In this document: positions 26,438 to 34,153 of the stretch, piece by piece
Position numbering within the stretch: the first letter of the stretch is position 1
Layout of the letters: every line of letters begins with the position of its first letter
NCBI GenBank assembly: GCA_021833825.1
Contig: JAKBEL010000007.1
Location: forward strand, 96,133-160,132
DNA: 64,000 nucleotides
Origin: a bacterium
Lineage (GTDB): Bacteria; Babelota; Babeliae; Babelales; Vermiphilaceae
Direction of reading: 5' to 3'
Translations under genes and position numbers: made by a program
Notes under the pieces: generated by a model
Databases searched by the model: none
Told to the model about the DNA's origin: nothing
What the model saw: the letters and a program-made list of their open reading frames with translations, nothing else

Positions 26438-27682
26438 ATGTATACAGTATATCTAAAGCGATTTGCTCTAATTCTCTCTATGTTACATGCTACTAGCATC
26501 TTGGGTATGAACGTAGTGCGGCCATATCAGATACTGTTGCGACCCCCAAAACTCAATGATAGTTGGATGCAGTTTTATACGGTTGGGCAGTTCGGTTTTG
26601 AAACACGTTCATTTGGTGATGATGGAGATGTAGGGCCACTGCAAATATATCAATGTAATCAGAATGCACTTGCAATGCTTGATGGATTTGCCCCTTCAAC
26701 ACTTATAGGCCAGAAGCGTATTCGTGTTGATGCTTCAGATGATGGGGTTCGTGGACATTTTATTCCTTGTGCAGATTTTAATCTTGATGCAGCGATGCAA
26801 TTTGGTTTGCGATTTTTTATGCCGCATCATCTCTCATTGGCATTCTATCAACCGGTCTATAAGATGACATTAAAAGATGTTATGTGGCAGAGCTGTACGC
26901 AGAATGTTTCAATTGAGGATGCACGAGTGAGCGCCTATTTGACAAACTGTTTAGCGGCAAACACTTGTGCATTGGGAAGCCTTGATATTAATGGATGGTC
27001 GCGAACCGGTGTCGGCGACACGACAGTCTCTCTTGAATGGATCCATGATTATCCACAACAAAAACCGATGCTTCATAATGTCACTATTAATGGCAGATTG
27101 GGTGTGACTATCCCAACATCATTGAAAGCTGATGAGGATAACATATTTGCATTTCCGTATGGCAATGATGGTTCATTTGGGCTTGTCTTTGCAATCGGGT
27201 TAGATCTTTATATCGGGAAATATATCAAAGCTGGACTTGATGTGCAGTTGATGCACCAGTTTGGTGATACACGTTGCCGACGTATCAAGACTGCAGTTGA
27301 TCAGACAGATCTGTTGCTTCTTGCAAAGACGGAAGTATTTAAAGATTTTGGCATGACGCAACAATTTAGTTTTTATTGGGAGTTCTATAAGATCTTTTAT
27401 GGTGCATCATTTGAACTTGCCTATCAGTTTTATAAACATGGTGAAAATACGCTCTATATAAATTCAAATGAGTTTTCAACATCTATTGCTAATACTGCGC
27501 AGACATTGCGATCATATACCACTCATGATGCGTTTATTATGTTCAATTATGATCTTTCCGATCATATGAGTGAAGATTGCTCTGTTGTGCCATATGTCTC
27601 TGCATTTGTGGATATTCCATTCAATGGCCGACGTGCAGTGGTTGCTAAAAATGCAGGTTTTATATTTGCTCTGAATTTCTAG
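26438..27682 (+). CDS. Outer-membrane beta-barrel-like protein, second paralog
   Basis: A 414-residue exported protein with a signal segment ending near ATSILGMN, alternating amphipathic strands and a C-terminal Phe (FIFALNF), as in outer-membrane barrels. The stretch GDTTVSLEWI to GRLGVTIPTS to FPYGNDGSFG parallels the 591-residue protein at 14118-15893. Cys pairs (QSCTQN, LTNCLAANTCAL) may be oxidised. ATG 26438 is chosen for AAGGA five bases upstream; an earlier ATG at 26417 overlaps the preceding gene and lacks a site. Role unknown. Confidence 0.72.
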   Translation: MYTVYLKRFALILSMLHATSILGMNVVRPYQILLRPPKLNDSWMQFYTVGQFGFETRSFGDDGDVGPLQIYQCNQNALAMLDGFAPSTLIGQKRIRVDASDDGVRGHFIPCADFNLDAAMQFGLRFFMPHHLSLAFYQPVYKMTLKDVMWQSCTQNVSIEDARVSAYLTNCLAANTCALGSLDINGWSRTGVGDTTVSLEWIHDYPQQKPMLHNVTINGRLGVTIPTSLKADEDNIFAFPYGNDGSFGLVFAIGLDLYIGKYIKAGLDVQLMHQFGDTRCRRIKTAVDQTDLLLLAKTEVFKDFGMTQQFSFYWEFYKIFYGASFELAYQFYKHGENTLYINSNEFSTSIANTAQTLRSYTTHDAFIMFNYDLSDHMSEDCSVVPYVSAFVDIPFNGRRAVVAKNAGFIFALNF

Positions 27683-27685
27683 TGC

Positions 27686-28543
27686 ATGACTATGTTCTAT
27701 CAAGGTTTACCAGCTCTCTATTATGATGCATTCTTTTGTGAATTGGATGAAGCAGAGCTCTTATTTTATAAACAGATGATTGCATCTGTGCCATCGCCAG
27801 GATTAGAGATTGCTTGTGGCACTGGGCGCTTATTGCTTTCATTGCTAGAGGCAGGGCTTTCAGTTGAGGGGTTTGACAGTTCTCCAGAGATGCTTGCACA
27901 ATGTAAAATAAAGGCGGAGAAGGCTTCTATTAAACCTATTCTTTATGAGCAGGCAATGCAGGAGCTCTCATTACCCAAAAGATATGGTTGCATCTTTAGT
28001 GCGCTTGGGTCATTTCAACAGCTTGCACATTTTGATGATGCTTATGCAGCATTAAAACATTTTTATGAACATCTATTGCCTGGCGGTAAGTTAGCGATCT
28101 ATCTCTATTTACCATGGTACAATGCACCAGAATTTGGTCAATGGCATGAGCAGGAACCGATTGCTCTGCAAGATGGCAAAACATTACTAGTAACAGAAAA
28201 AGCTCTTCATGATCCGATTGAGCAGCAACTGTTTATGACCTATCGTTATCAACTAAAAGAGAATGGTAAAATTATTGCAACTGAAGAGAAAGATATGGTC
28301 ATCAGATGGTATAGCCGTCATGAGTTTCAGTTGATGCTTGCATCAGTTGGTTTTAAAGATATTAAAGTTTACAATGGTTATGATGATAATGGACCTTCTG
28401 ATGTTATGATTTTTGTGGCGGGTAAAATCCCCAGGGCAGAGCAGTGGCTTTTTGACCCTAAGAATAAAAATATGGTAGATGAGTTAAAAGAAGCATTTAA
28501 GCAGAAGGTGGATAGATCTATAGATTTAAGTGGCTTTGAATAG
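27686..28543 (+). CDS. Class I SAM-dependent methyltransferase
   Basis: A 285-residue cytosolic protein with the methyltransferase fold. Motif I is EIACGTGRLL (about 33-42), an acidic end of strand 2 lies in VEGFDSSPEML, and motif post-I/IV lies around IFSALGSFQQL. The motif order fits the methyltransf_25 group that acts on small molecules, and the substrate is not predictable. The ATG lies four bases after the barrel gene stop, so it may ride on that transcript, although its function looks unrelated. Confidence 0.85.
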   Translation: MTMFYQGLPALYYDAFFCELDEAELLFYKQMIASVPSPGLEIACGTGRLLLSLLEAGLSVEGFDSSPEMLAQCKIKAEKASIKPILYEQAMQELSLPKRYGCIFSALGSFQQLAHFDDAYAALKHFYEHLLPGGKLAIYLYLPWYNAPEFGQWHEQEPIALQDGKTLLVTEKALHDPIEQQLFMTYRYQLKENGKIIATEEKDMVIRWYSRHEFQLMLASVGFKDIKVYNGYDDNGPSDVMIFVAGKIPRAEQWLFDPKNKNMVDELKEAFKQKVDRSIDLSGFE

Positions 28544-28653
28544 TTTTTGCCTCTGTGAACCAATTAAGACTAAATCATGAAAATAATCTGCTATGATACT
28601 AAAGTGCACGGTTATTCCTTATTTTTTTTATATTTTTTATTTCAATCATCCTG

Positions 28654-28685
28654 CCTGTCCGCCATAGTTTCAACGACGGCGGGAG
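28654..28685. repeat. Copy of the 32-bp imperfect palindromic repeat
   Basis: CCTGTCCGCCATAG, a short loop, then CGACGGCGGGAG; nearly identical to 7763-7794, and the arms are partly complementary. It directly precedes the TATCGAAGGA repeat. Confidence 0.6.
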
Positions 28686-28782
28686 GACCTCCTTGCAGGA
28701 GGTATCGAAGGATTATTGTTGCTCGAGGAATTGATTAAAAATGGTTCGAGACAAGCTTACGCTTTCCTCACCATGATCGATA
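28686..28782 (+). repeat. Partial copy of the TATCGAAGGA dispersed repeat
   Basis: A small hairpin (GGACCTCC, a short loop, then GGAGG) is followed by GTATCGAAGGA and about 50 bases nearly identical to the copy at 39695-39827 (including CTCGAGGAATTGATT). It ends near CTCACCA. The usual CCGCTCATCCTGAG end is missing here. Confidence 0.65.
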
Positions 28783-28912
28783 TGCGTTTATCCGCGTTTT
28801 TTCAATATGGCAAATCTCATGCCCTATTATCCTTATTATATTATAATATATCGTAATTTGATGTAATAGCCAGACCTGGCAATTGATCATTTCTATCTGA
28901 ATTAATAAACTA

Positions 28913-28941
28913 TTGTTTTTTGTGGCTCATCTTGCTATACT
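28913..28941 (+). promoter_or_regulatory. Promoter of the 29.0 kb secreted-protein gene
   Basis: TTGTTT (28913-28918), 17-base spacer, TATACT (28936-28941), 40 bases before the ATG at 28981. A second TATAAT at 28949-28954 has no matching -35. Confidence 0.5.
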
Positions 28942-28980
28942 TTCTTTATATAATATTTCAATTTTATAAGGAAGATAGAT

Positions 28981-29838
28981 ATGAAAAAGACTATTATGTT
29001 AACAATTGTGGCTTTGGCCATACCAAGTCTAAAGGGTAGCTCATTTAGCCGTTTAGGCAGATCTGCTCTTGAAAGTTGCAGAAGGTGTTATGTTCAAGCT
29101 CAATCTGGAGCAAAACGGTTTGCATCACAGATGCCTGTTATGGGAACAAGAGCAAAAGTTGTAGCTGGTGGTTTAGTTGGGGGCTCTTTAGGTTATGGTC
29201 TGAAGCCTATGATGAAAGTCCATGCGCAAGAAGAAAAGCGTGAACATGTTGATATATTCCCCCCTAGAGATAAAGATATATTCAGCATAGCGGAGGGCCC
29301 AGTTAAGGTGCCAATGTATAGAGAGCCGGTGATTGAAAAACCGGTAAGCCATCCAGCTGATTATCTGCTGAGTCAATTTATACCAAAGGTTTCTACTGAT
29401 AGAACAAGATTGTTGAATCAGACGTATGGTGAGGGTCAGATGGTCATTGATGATACGGGTGACGAATATCATGTGTTTATTAAGAATCCAGATCACTTTT
29501 TTAATGTTTATAAGCCGGGAGATTTTAGCTTTTACGTGTATAAAGAAGGGACCGGAGTTGGTGTCACAGGAACTAACGAGTTTGTTAACGCTGGTATAGA
29601 ATTTCCAGTGCCATTGGCAAAGGAGATTTTAAGTACGCAAGAAAAGCCAAGTTACATTGCTCCAATTTCTCATCCTGATGGAACATTAGAGTTCGTTCTC
29701 AAAAAAGATACATCATATAATGATAGCATTCTCAATAGATTATGGGGTTATTGGAATAAGAAACATGTTGGTTATTGGGCTAGCGATAGGCCAAGAGATT
29801 CACGTAAGCCTTTTTCTGGTCCAGGTTGGGCTTCGTAA
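28981..29838 (+). CDS. Exported protein of unknown function
   Basis: A 285-residue protein with a signal-like N-terminus (MKKTIMLTIVALAIPSLKG) and a second short Gly-rich hydrophobic segment (VVAGGLVGGSLGYG, about 60-73). The remaining part is soluble, with many Pro, Tyr and Asp residues. ISHPDGTLEF near residue 230 recalls the HPDGTIHF end of the 158-residue protein at 8002-8478. AAGGAAG precedes the ATG. It stands alone between a promoter and a strong terminator. No family was recognised. Confidence 0.68.
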   Translation: MKKTIMLTIVALAIPSLKGSSFSRLGRSALESCRRCYVQAQSGAKRFASQMPVMGTRAKVVAGGLVGGSLGYGLKPMMKVHAQEEKREHVDIFPPRDKDIFSIAEGPVKVPMYREPVIEKPVSHPADYLLSQFIPKVSTDRTRLLNQTYGEGQMVIDDTGDEYHVFIKNPDHFFNVYKPGDFSFYVYKEGTGVGVTGTNEFVNAGIEFPVPLAKEILSTQEKPSYIAPISHPDGTLEFVLKKDTSYNDSILNRLWGYWNKKHVGYWASDRPRDSRKPFSGPGWAS

Positions 29839-29858
29839 TAGATTATAGCTACATAGCA

Positions 29859-29916
29859 AAAGAATAAAAAAGGCGTTTCTTCTATTGGTAGAAGGAGCGC
29901 CTTTTTTATTCTTTTT
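29859..29916. terminator. Strong bidirectional intrinsic terminator
   Basis: A perfect 17-bp stem (29859-29875 with 29898-29914) encloses a smaller nested hairpin and is flanked by A-rich and T-rich tracts. The T-run ATTCTTTTT follows on the plus strand. It separates convergent genes and fits termination on both strands. Confidence 0.85.
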
Positions 29917-29919
29917 AAG

Positions 29920-30657
29920 TTATGCTAACTTTAGTTGAGAAGAGACTTTTTCTCTAAAAGGGTTCCATTCCTTTGGTTGCTTGATGTAATCACACGATCC
30001 TTTATCTTCTTTGTATACTGATATTCTTTTGGGAACAGTGCTTCCTATATTTTTATGTAATAAGAAGTTTTTGTTGAAGATCTTCTGAAAAGAGAGGGTT
30101 ATAGATGGAGGAAATGTGTCGACAATATTCTTCTCTTCACGATTGTATTGAATAGATCTGCGAGCGTGAGGGTTTGTTTTTTGGCTATTGCCAGAGAGCA
30201 TATCCTTTATGATTATTGTCTGCATATGGACGTTGTGCAGTTCATTCTCTTTTTTATCATATAAAGTTACGGTAATAGGCAATCTAGCTTTTAAAGTAGG
30301 ATATAAAATAGGGGCTATATTGAGCCGAATTCTATTTTTGTATAATTCTGAGAATGAAAGTGATGCTTTTTTTAAAAAGTCTAAAGAAGGGCGATTTTCA
30401 CCGCCGTTTATATGGTTTTCCATGATTAATGCATATCCTATCAGTCCAATTATTCTTGGAGGCATTGATCTTGTTGAGAGGTTGCCAGATGTTGCCAGTC
30501 CATTAATGAGCCATTCTACGGCTTTGACTGCTTGACTTTTGTATGATTGAAATGCGCGATCATTCTGATCATCAGATGCTAAGGTGTCTAAATTATAGAG
30601 TCCTGTAATCAAGAAAAATGTCATTATGATATAAGATTTGCATAATAATTTTTCCAT
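29920..30657 (-). CDS. Secreted protein of unknown function
   Basis: A 245-residue protein with an N-terminal hydrophobic segment (about 8-28, ending near LASDD) and a basic mature part without a recognised motif. AGGGTA lies five bases before the ATG. It ends inside the bidirectional terminator region shared with the 28981 gene. Sequence alone gives no functional hint. Confidence 0.65.
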   Translation of the reverse strand: MEKLLCKSYIIMTFFLITGLYNLDTLASDDQNDRAFQSYKSQAVKAVEWLINGLATSGNLSTRSMPPRIIGLIGYALIMENHINGGENRPSLDFLKKASLSFSELYKNRIRLNIAPILYPTLKARLPITVTLYDKKENELHNVHMQTIIIKDMLSGNSQKTNPHARRSIQYNREEKNIVDTFPPSITLSFQKIFNKNFLLHKNIGSTVPKRISVYKEDKGSCDYIKQPKEWNPFREKVSSQLKLA

Positions 30658-30827
30658 AAATACCCTAATGTTTTATTTGTTAAAATGTTTTTTTATTAAA
30701 TAACATATCTGTAATAAATTATCAGAAATTTTTTTATTCGTCTTTCCCTGAAAACTACGGTTTTTAGCTCCTAGATGACCGTACTTTGCATAAAGTTATG
30801 ACGGAATTTCGCGCGATACAATCGCTT

Positions 30828-31091
30828 TTAAGCCGTTGAGCGCTTTATTTTTTTACTATTTGTTTTGTTAATAAATAGTGCTGAACTTGCTGCAGTTGCT
30901 ATCAAGCTAAAAGCTGATACCAATCGAGGGCCTCTGCCATAATAGATGTTGCTACAAAAGGCTCCAGATAAAAGTATTGTTACAGGGCTTATAACCAAAG
31001 CATTGCTTTTTTGGCGCTCATCGAGCTTTAGTGGTGGCAATGCGCTTGCCAAAGAGCTCATGAAAAGCGGAATAAGTACCATTTTTTTCAT
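30828..31091 (-). CDS. Small membrane or secreted protein of unknown function
   Basis: An 87-residue protein: an N-terminal signal-like stretch (MKKMVLIPLFMSSLASA), two short hydrophobic segments and a Lys-rich tail (NKTNSKKIKRS). ATG 31091 is preferred because GGAG stands about nine bases upstream; the in-frame ATG 31106 has none. No relatives were recognised. Confidence 0.55.
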   Translation of the reverse strand: MKKMVLIPLFMSSLASALPPLKLDERQKSNALVISPVTILLSGAFCSNIYYGRGPRLVSAFSLIATAASSALFINKTNSKKIKRSTA

Positions 31092-31303
31092 TATATAGGT
31101 CTCCATTTACTAAAAACTGATTATTATTTCTTATAGTATATATGTTATCAAGGCATAGTATTTATGTCAAATGGCTGTTTTAGCCCCTTTTTTACGAGGT
31201 TTACGCTTGCAATGAGGGTGTGCGTGAGCTGAGGGCCATCCCTTAATTATCTCAAAAAAGTGGCTTTTATCAAGGATTTTTGCACCTTAAAGGTCATTTA
31301 TAC

Positions 31304-31331
31304 TTGCAAAAAAATATTACTCTTTTATAGT
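31304..31331 (+). promoter_or_regulatory. Promoter of the ankyrin gene at 31.4 kb
   Basis: TTGCAA (31304-31309), 16-base spacer, TATAGT (31326-31331), about 38 bases before the start at 31369. Confidence 0.5.
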
Positions 31332-31368
31332 TATGTACATCATTTAAACATATTATATGGGAATATCT

Positions 31369-31980
31369 ATGAACAGAACTTTAATGACTCTTTTGGTATT
31401 TACATCTCTTGGCCTTGCTGGCCGCGGTGCAGACTCTGTGGAGGACATTTTAACAAGAATTATGACTCAAAATGGTATAAGTGAGCTGGACCGTTATCAG
31501 TTACAGAATATGGTTCGGTCGCGCGCTGTTTCGTATGAGCTTGAAAGAGGTGTTGCTGGCAACGCTGTTCAATATCAGGATTTCGGTCTTCTTGCAGGTG
31601 TTTTGGCCAACAAGAGATTGCAGCCAAGGGATCTTGCACCATATTTGCATATGAAAGAATGTAATGCTCAGTGTGTAAAGATGCTTACTGACTATGGCTG
31701 TTCGCCAGATAACAGGCAAGAGGGAAAGGTGCCATTACATCGTGCGGCATCAAATGAAGATCTTGCAAAGGTGATTGCGCTCTTGAATGCTCGAGCAAAT
31801 CGTTATATAAATGATGAGCATGGTAATAATGTGGCGCACATAGCTGCAGCTGAATGTATTAGCCTTAAAGTTGCTTCTGAAATATTGCAACATGTAGGTC
31901 ATGCAAGAGAGTGCAAGAATCATAGAGGCTTGACCGCTATTGATATTTTTTTGGAGAGAGTCAGAGAGAATTGTCGTTAA
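31369..31980 (+). CDS. Secreted ankyrin-repeat protein
   Basis: A 203-residue exported protein with a signal peptide (MNRTLMTLLVFTSLGLAGRG) and about three ankyrin repeats in the second half (KVPLHRAASNEDLAKVIALLNARAN-type units, then NNVAHIAA). Ankyrin repeats bind proteins and are common among effectors of intracellular bacteria. ATG 31369 has GGGA upstream; an ATG four codons earlier is also in frame. It lacks the EIKEP tail of the three ankyrin proteins at 43.3-45.0 kb. A role in host contact is inference only. Confidence 0.78.
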   Translation: MNRTLMTLLVFTSLGLAGRGADSVEDILTRIMTQNGISELDRYQLQNMVRSRAVSYELERGVAGNAVQYQDFGLLAGVLANKRLQPRDLAPYLHMKECNAQCVKMLTDYGCSPDNRQEGKVPLHRAASNEDLAKVIALLNARANRYINDEHGNNVAHIAAAECISLKVASEILQHVGHARECKNHRGLTAIDIFLERVRENCR

Positions 31981-32000
31981 AAATAGTGGTTGAGCCTGTA

Positions 32001-32069
32001 AGTTGTGTAAATTGAAAGTGCAACTTGCAAACTGTACAGCTTTTTGGCATAATAGTTGTGTAAATTGAA
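32001..32069. repeat. 16-bp direct repeats flanking a promoter (operator candidate)
   Basis: AGTTGTGTAAATTGAA occurs at 32001-32016 and again at 32054-32069. The first copy ends eight bases before the -35, and the second begins one base after the -10 of the promoter at 32025-32053. This is a typical layout for a repressor that bridges or covers a promoter. Confidence 0.65.
32025..32053 (+). promoter_or_regulatory. Promoter of the second DUF4143 ATPase gene
   Basis: TTGCAA (32025-32030), 17-base spacer, CATAAT (32048-32053), 43 bases before the ATG at 32097. It is bracketed by direct repeats. Confidence 0.6.
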
Positions 32070-32096
32070 GGTTGAAAATTCAAAATACACAAAAGG

Positions 32097-33275
32097 ATGC
32101 CAATGTTTATAGCCAGAAAAATGGAAAAAATACTGATAGATCTTGCTTCAGGGTATCCAGCAGTCGCTCTGCTTGGGCCTCGGCAATCAGGCAAAACAAC
32201 TCTTTCTCAGGCCACATTCAAGGATTATAAGTATATATCTCTTGAAAATATTAATGAAAGAACCTTTGCTCAGCAGGATCCAGTAAAGTTTTTAAAGACT
32301 AATGAAAATGAGCATGGCTTGATATTGGATGAGATTCAGCATGTTCCAGAACTGCTCTCTTACATTCAGACTGAAATAGATGCGAAAGATAGGCCTGGTT
32401 ATTTTATATTAACTGGATCACAGAACTTCATAGTGCATCAATCGGTCACTCAAACTTTGGCGGGCAGAGTTGCAATTTTGACCTTATTACCATTGAGTCT
32501 GCAGGAGCTCAAATATGCTGATCAGATAAAACCCACAGCAGAAGAGTGTGTGCTTTATGGCGGCTATCCACGCATCTACACAAAAGATTTAAATCCTAAC
32601 AAATGGTATCTTAACTATGTGAATACCTATATTGAACGGGATGTGCGGCAGATTACACGGGTTATTGATCTCAGTATCTTTGAACGTTTTTTAAAACTAT
32701 GCGCTGGCCGTATTGGGCAGATCTTGAACATTTCAGCGCTCGCCAATGAATGTGGCATTAGCCATACAACAGCAAGGCAATGGATATCGATATTGCAAGC
32801 TAGTTACATTATCTTTCTTTTAGAACCATATTATAAAAATTTTAATAAACGATTAATAAAAGCTCCAAAGCTCTATTTCTATGACACCGGTCTTGCTTGT
32901 GCACTTCTTGATTTAAAAGAGCAGCAAGAGCTAAGGAATAATTTCTATTTCGGCGCACTCTTTGAATCGATGATTATTGGGGAGTTGTTCAAAAGTAGTT
33001 ATAACAAAGGAGATCGTCCACGGATCTATTTCTGGAGAGATAATCATGGCCATGAGATGGATTGTGTTATTGAAAAGGGGGGGCAGTTGATTCCTATTGA
33101 GATCAAATCGGGTCAGACAATTCATCCAGACTTTTTCAAAGGGCTCAGTTGGTGGTATGATAATATAGAGAATAAGCCTGATAATGGTTATCTTATTTAT
33201 GGCGGCGAGCAGAATCAGATGCGATCTAAAGGGAATGTTCTCGGTTGGCAATCTGATTTGAATGATCTTACTTGA
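32097..33275 (+). CDS. AAA-type ATPase with C-terminal DUF4143 domain, second copy
   Basis: A 392-residue member of the same family as the 18.6 kb gene but clearly divergent from it. It has Walker A GPRQSGKTT (25-33), Walker B GLILDEIQHVPE, the LTGSQNF sensor, a helix-turn-helix-like middle (NECGISHTTARQW) and the DUF4143 tail (EMDCVIEKGGQLIPIEIKSGQ). AAAAGGA precedes the ATG. It lies directly upstream of a MntA/HepT toxin-antitoxin pair, which suggests an accessory region; a functional link is not shown. Confidence 0.88.
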   Translation: MPMFIARKMEKILIDLASGYPAVALLGPRQSGKTTLSQATFKDYKYISLENINERTFAQQDPVKFLKTNENEHGLILDEIQHVPELLSYIQTEIDAKDRPGYFILTGSQNFIVHQSVTQTLAGRVAILTLLPLSLQELKYADQIKPTAEECVLYGGYPRIYTKDLNPNKWYLNYVNTYIERDVRQITRVIDLSIFERFLKLCAGRIGQILNISALANECGISHTTARQWISILQASYIIFLLEPYYKNFNKRLIKAPKLYFYDTGLACALLDLKEQQELRNNFYFGALFESMIIGELFKSSYNKGDRPRIYFWRDNHGHEMDCVIEKGGQLIPIEIKSGQTIHPDFFKGLSWWYDNIENKPDNGYLIYGGEQNQMRSKGNVLGWQSDLNDLT

Positions 33276-33360
33276 TTGCTGCTTAAAAACGGCAATACAA
33301 GCCCTTATTGATTTGACAATTTGAAAAAGATATTAATTAATAATAGATGGAACAGTTGTA

Positions 33361-33375
33361 ATATAGAGGGAGATT
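33361..33375. repeat. 15-bp direct repeat, copy 1, at the toxin-antitoxin cassette
   Basis: ATATAGAGGGAGATT at 33361-33375 holds the ribosome site of mntA and recurs exactly at 34128-34142, after hepT. The copies bracket the two-gene cassette. Confidence 0.6.
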
Positions 33376-33377
33376 TA

Positions 33378-33671
33378 ATGTATATATTAGATGAAAATGA
33401 TAAAAAAAAGATTATTGCTGTTATTACAGCATTGATCCCGGAAGCACGCATATATCTTTTTGGGTCGCGAGCGCGAGGAACCAATGCTCAATATGCTGAT
33501 ATTGATATTGCCCTTGATGCCGGTAAAAATTTACCATTGCGTGATATTGATGAATTAACTAGTATGTTACGCGAAAGCAATATTAAATATAACATAGATA
33601 TTGTTGATATCCATCAAGTTACAGATCTTATGCGTGAGCAAATTTTGAAAGAAAAGATTGTATGGAAATAA
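33378..33671 (+). CDS. mntA: MntA-type minimal nucleotidyltransferase (antitoxin)
   Basis: A 97-residue nucleotidyltransferase of the polymerase-beta superfamily with the MntA signature GSX10DXD (G29-S30, then D41 and D43) and a third acidic residue in NIDIVDI (D74). In type VII toxin-antitoxin systems MntA adds AMP units to the HepT toxin and blocks it. ATG 33378 is chosen for AGAGGGAG six bases upstream; the frame is open further up without a start. Its end overlaps hepT by ten bases. A TTGACA at 33313 with an AT-rich downstream stretch may be the promoter. The pair could also be called HI0073/HI0074-like. Confidence 0.87.
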   Translation: MYILDENDKKKIIAVITALIPEARIYLFGSRARGTNAQYADIDIALDAGKNLPLRDIDELTSMLRESNIKYNIDIVDIHQVTDLMREQILKEKIVWK

Positions 33672-34078
33672 TCAATATAAGATATGATGCTCTAAAGAAA
33701 GCTTTATTGACACTTGCCGAAATACTTCCAAAACTGCAAAAAGAAAGAATTGAGCAATCAGAAGATTATACTGTAACAAGAGATGCAGTTATTAAGCGAT
33801 TTGAATATTGCTTTGATGCTTTTTGGAAATTTTTAAAGCTATATTTGGAAGAGGTGCAAAAGGTATCTCTTGAATCAGCATCACCGCGAGCGATCTTGAG
33901 AGATTCATTAGCGTTTAAAGTAATAAATCAAGAGCAGTATGATATATTCATAGACTGTCTTGTTGACCGTAATCTCACTTCACATAGTTACAATGAAGAG
34001 ATGGTAGAAAAAATTCAAGAACATATTCCACTTTATTATCACACAATGAAAGCTATAGTTGATAGGTTAGATGTTTAA
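33662..34078 (+). CDS. hepT: HepT-type HEPN toxin
   Basis: A 138-residue all-helical HEPN protein of the HI0074/HepT family. The catalytic-type motif R-X4-H-X-Y is intact as RNLTSHSY (R103, H108, Y110), the mark of HepT ribonucleases and the site AMPylated by MntA. Its start lies inside the mntA end, so translation is probably coupled and antitoxin is made first. Cassettes of this kind are typical of stress or phage defence and of plasmid or island maintenance. Because all key residues are present, it may be active. Confidence 0.85.
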   Translation: MEIINIRYDALKKALLTLAEILPKLQKERIEQSEDYTVTRDAVIKRFEYCFDAFWKFLKLYLEEVQKVSLESASPRAILRDSLAFKVINQEQYDIFIDCLVDRNLTSHSYNEEMVEKIQEHIPLYYHTMKAIVDRLDV

Positions 34079-34127
34079 TAATCATTTTGTCATATGTTGA
34101 TTAACAATGTTTTTGTGTACGGAATTC

Positions 34128-34142
34128 ATATAGAGGGAGATT
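34128..34142. repeat. 15-bp direct repeat, copy 2, after the toxin-antitoxin cassette
   Basis: Exact second copy of ATATAGAGGGAGATT. Here it is followed by a short open frame from GTG 34145 (about 22 codons) with no recognised product. Confidence 0.6.
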
Positions 34143-34153
34143 AAGTGGATTTA

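Larger units (their letters stand above)
28544..28980. other. 437-base intergenic region with repeat copies
   Basis: Contains the 32-bp palindromic repeat (28654-28685), part of the TATCGAAGGA repeat (28701-28782) and the promoter for the next gene near 28913. No open frame with a ribosome site is seen. Confidence 0.6.
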
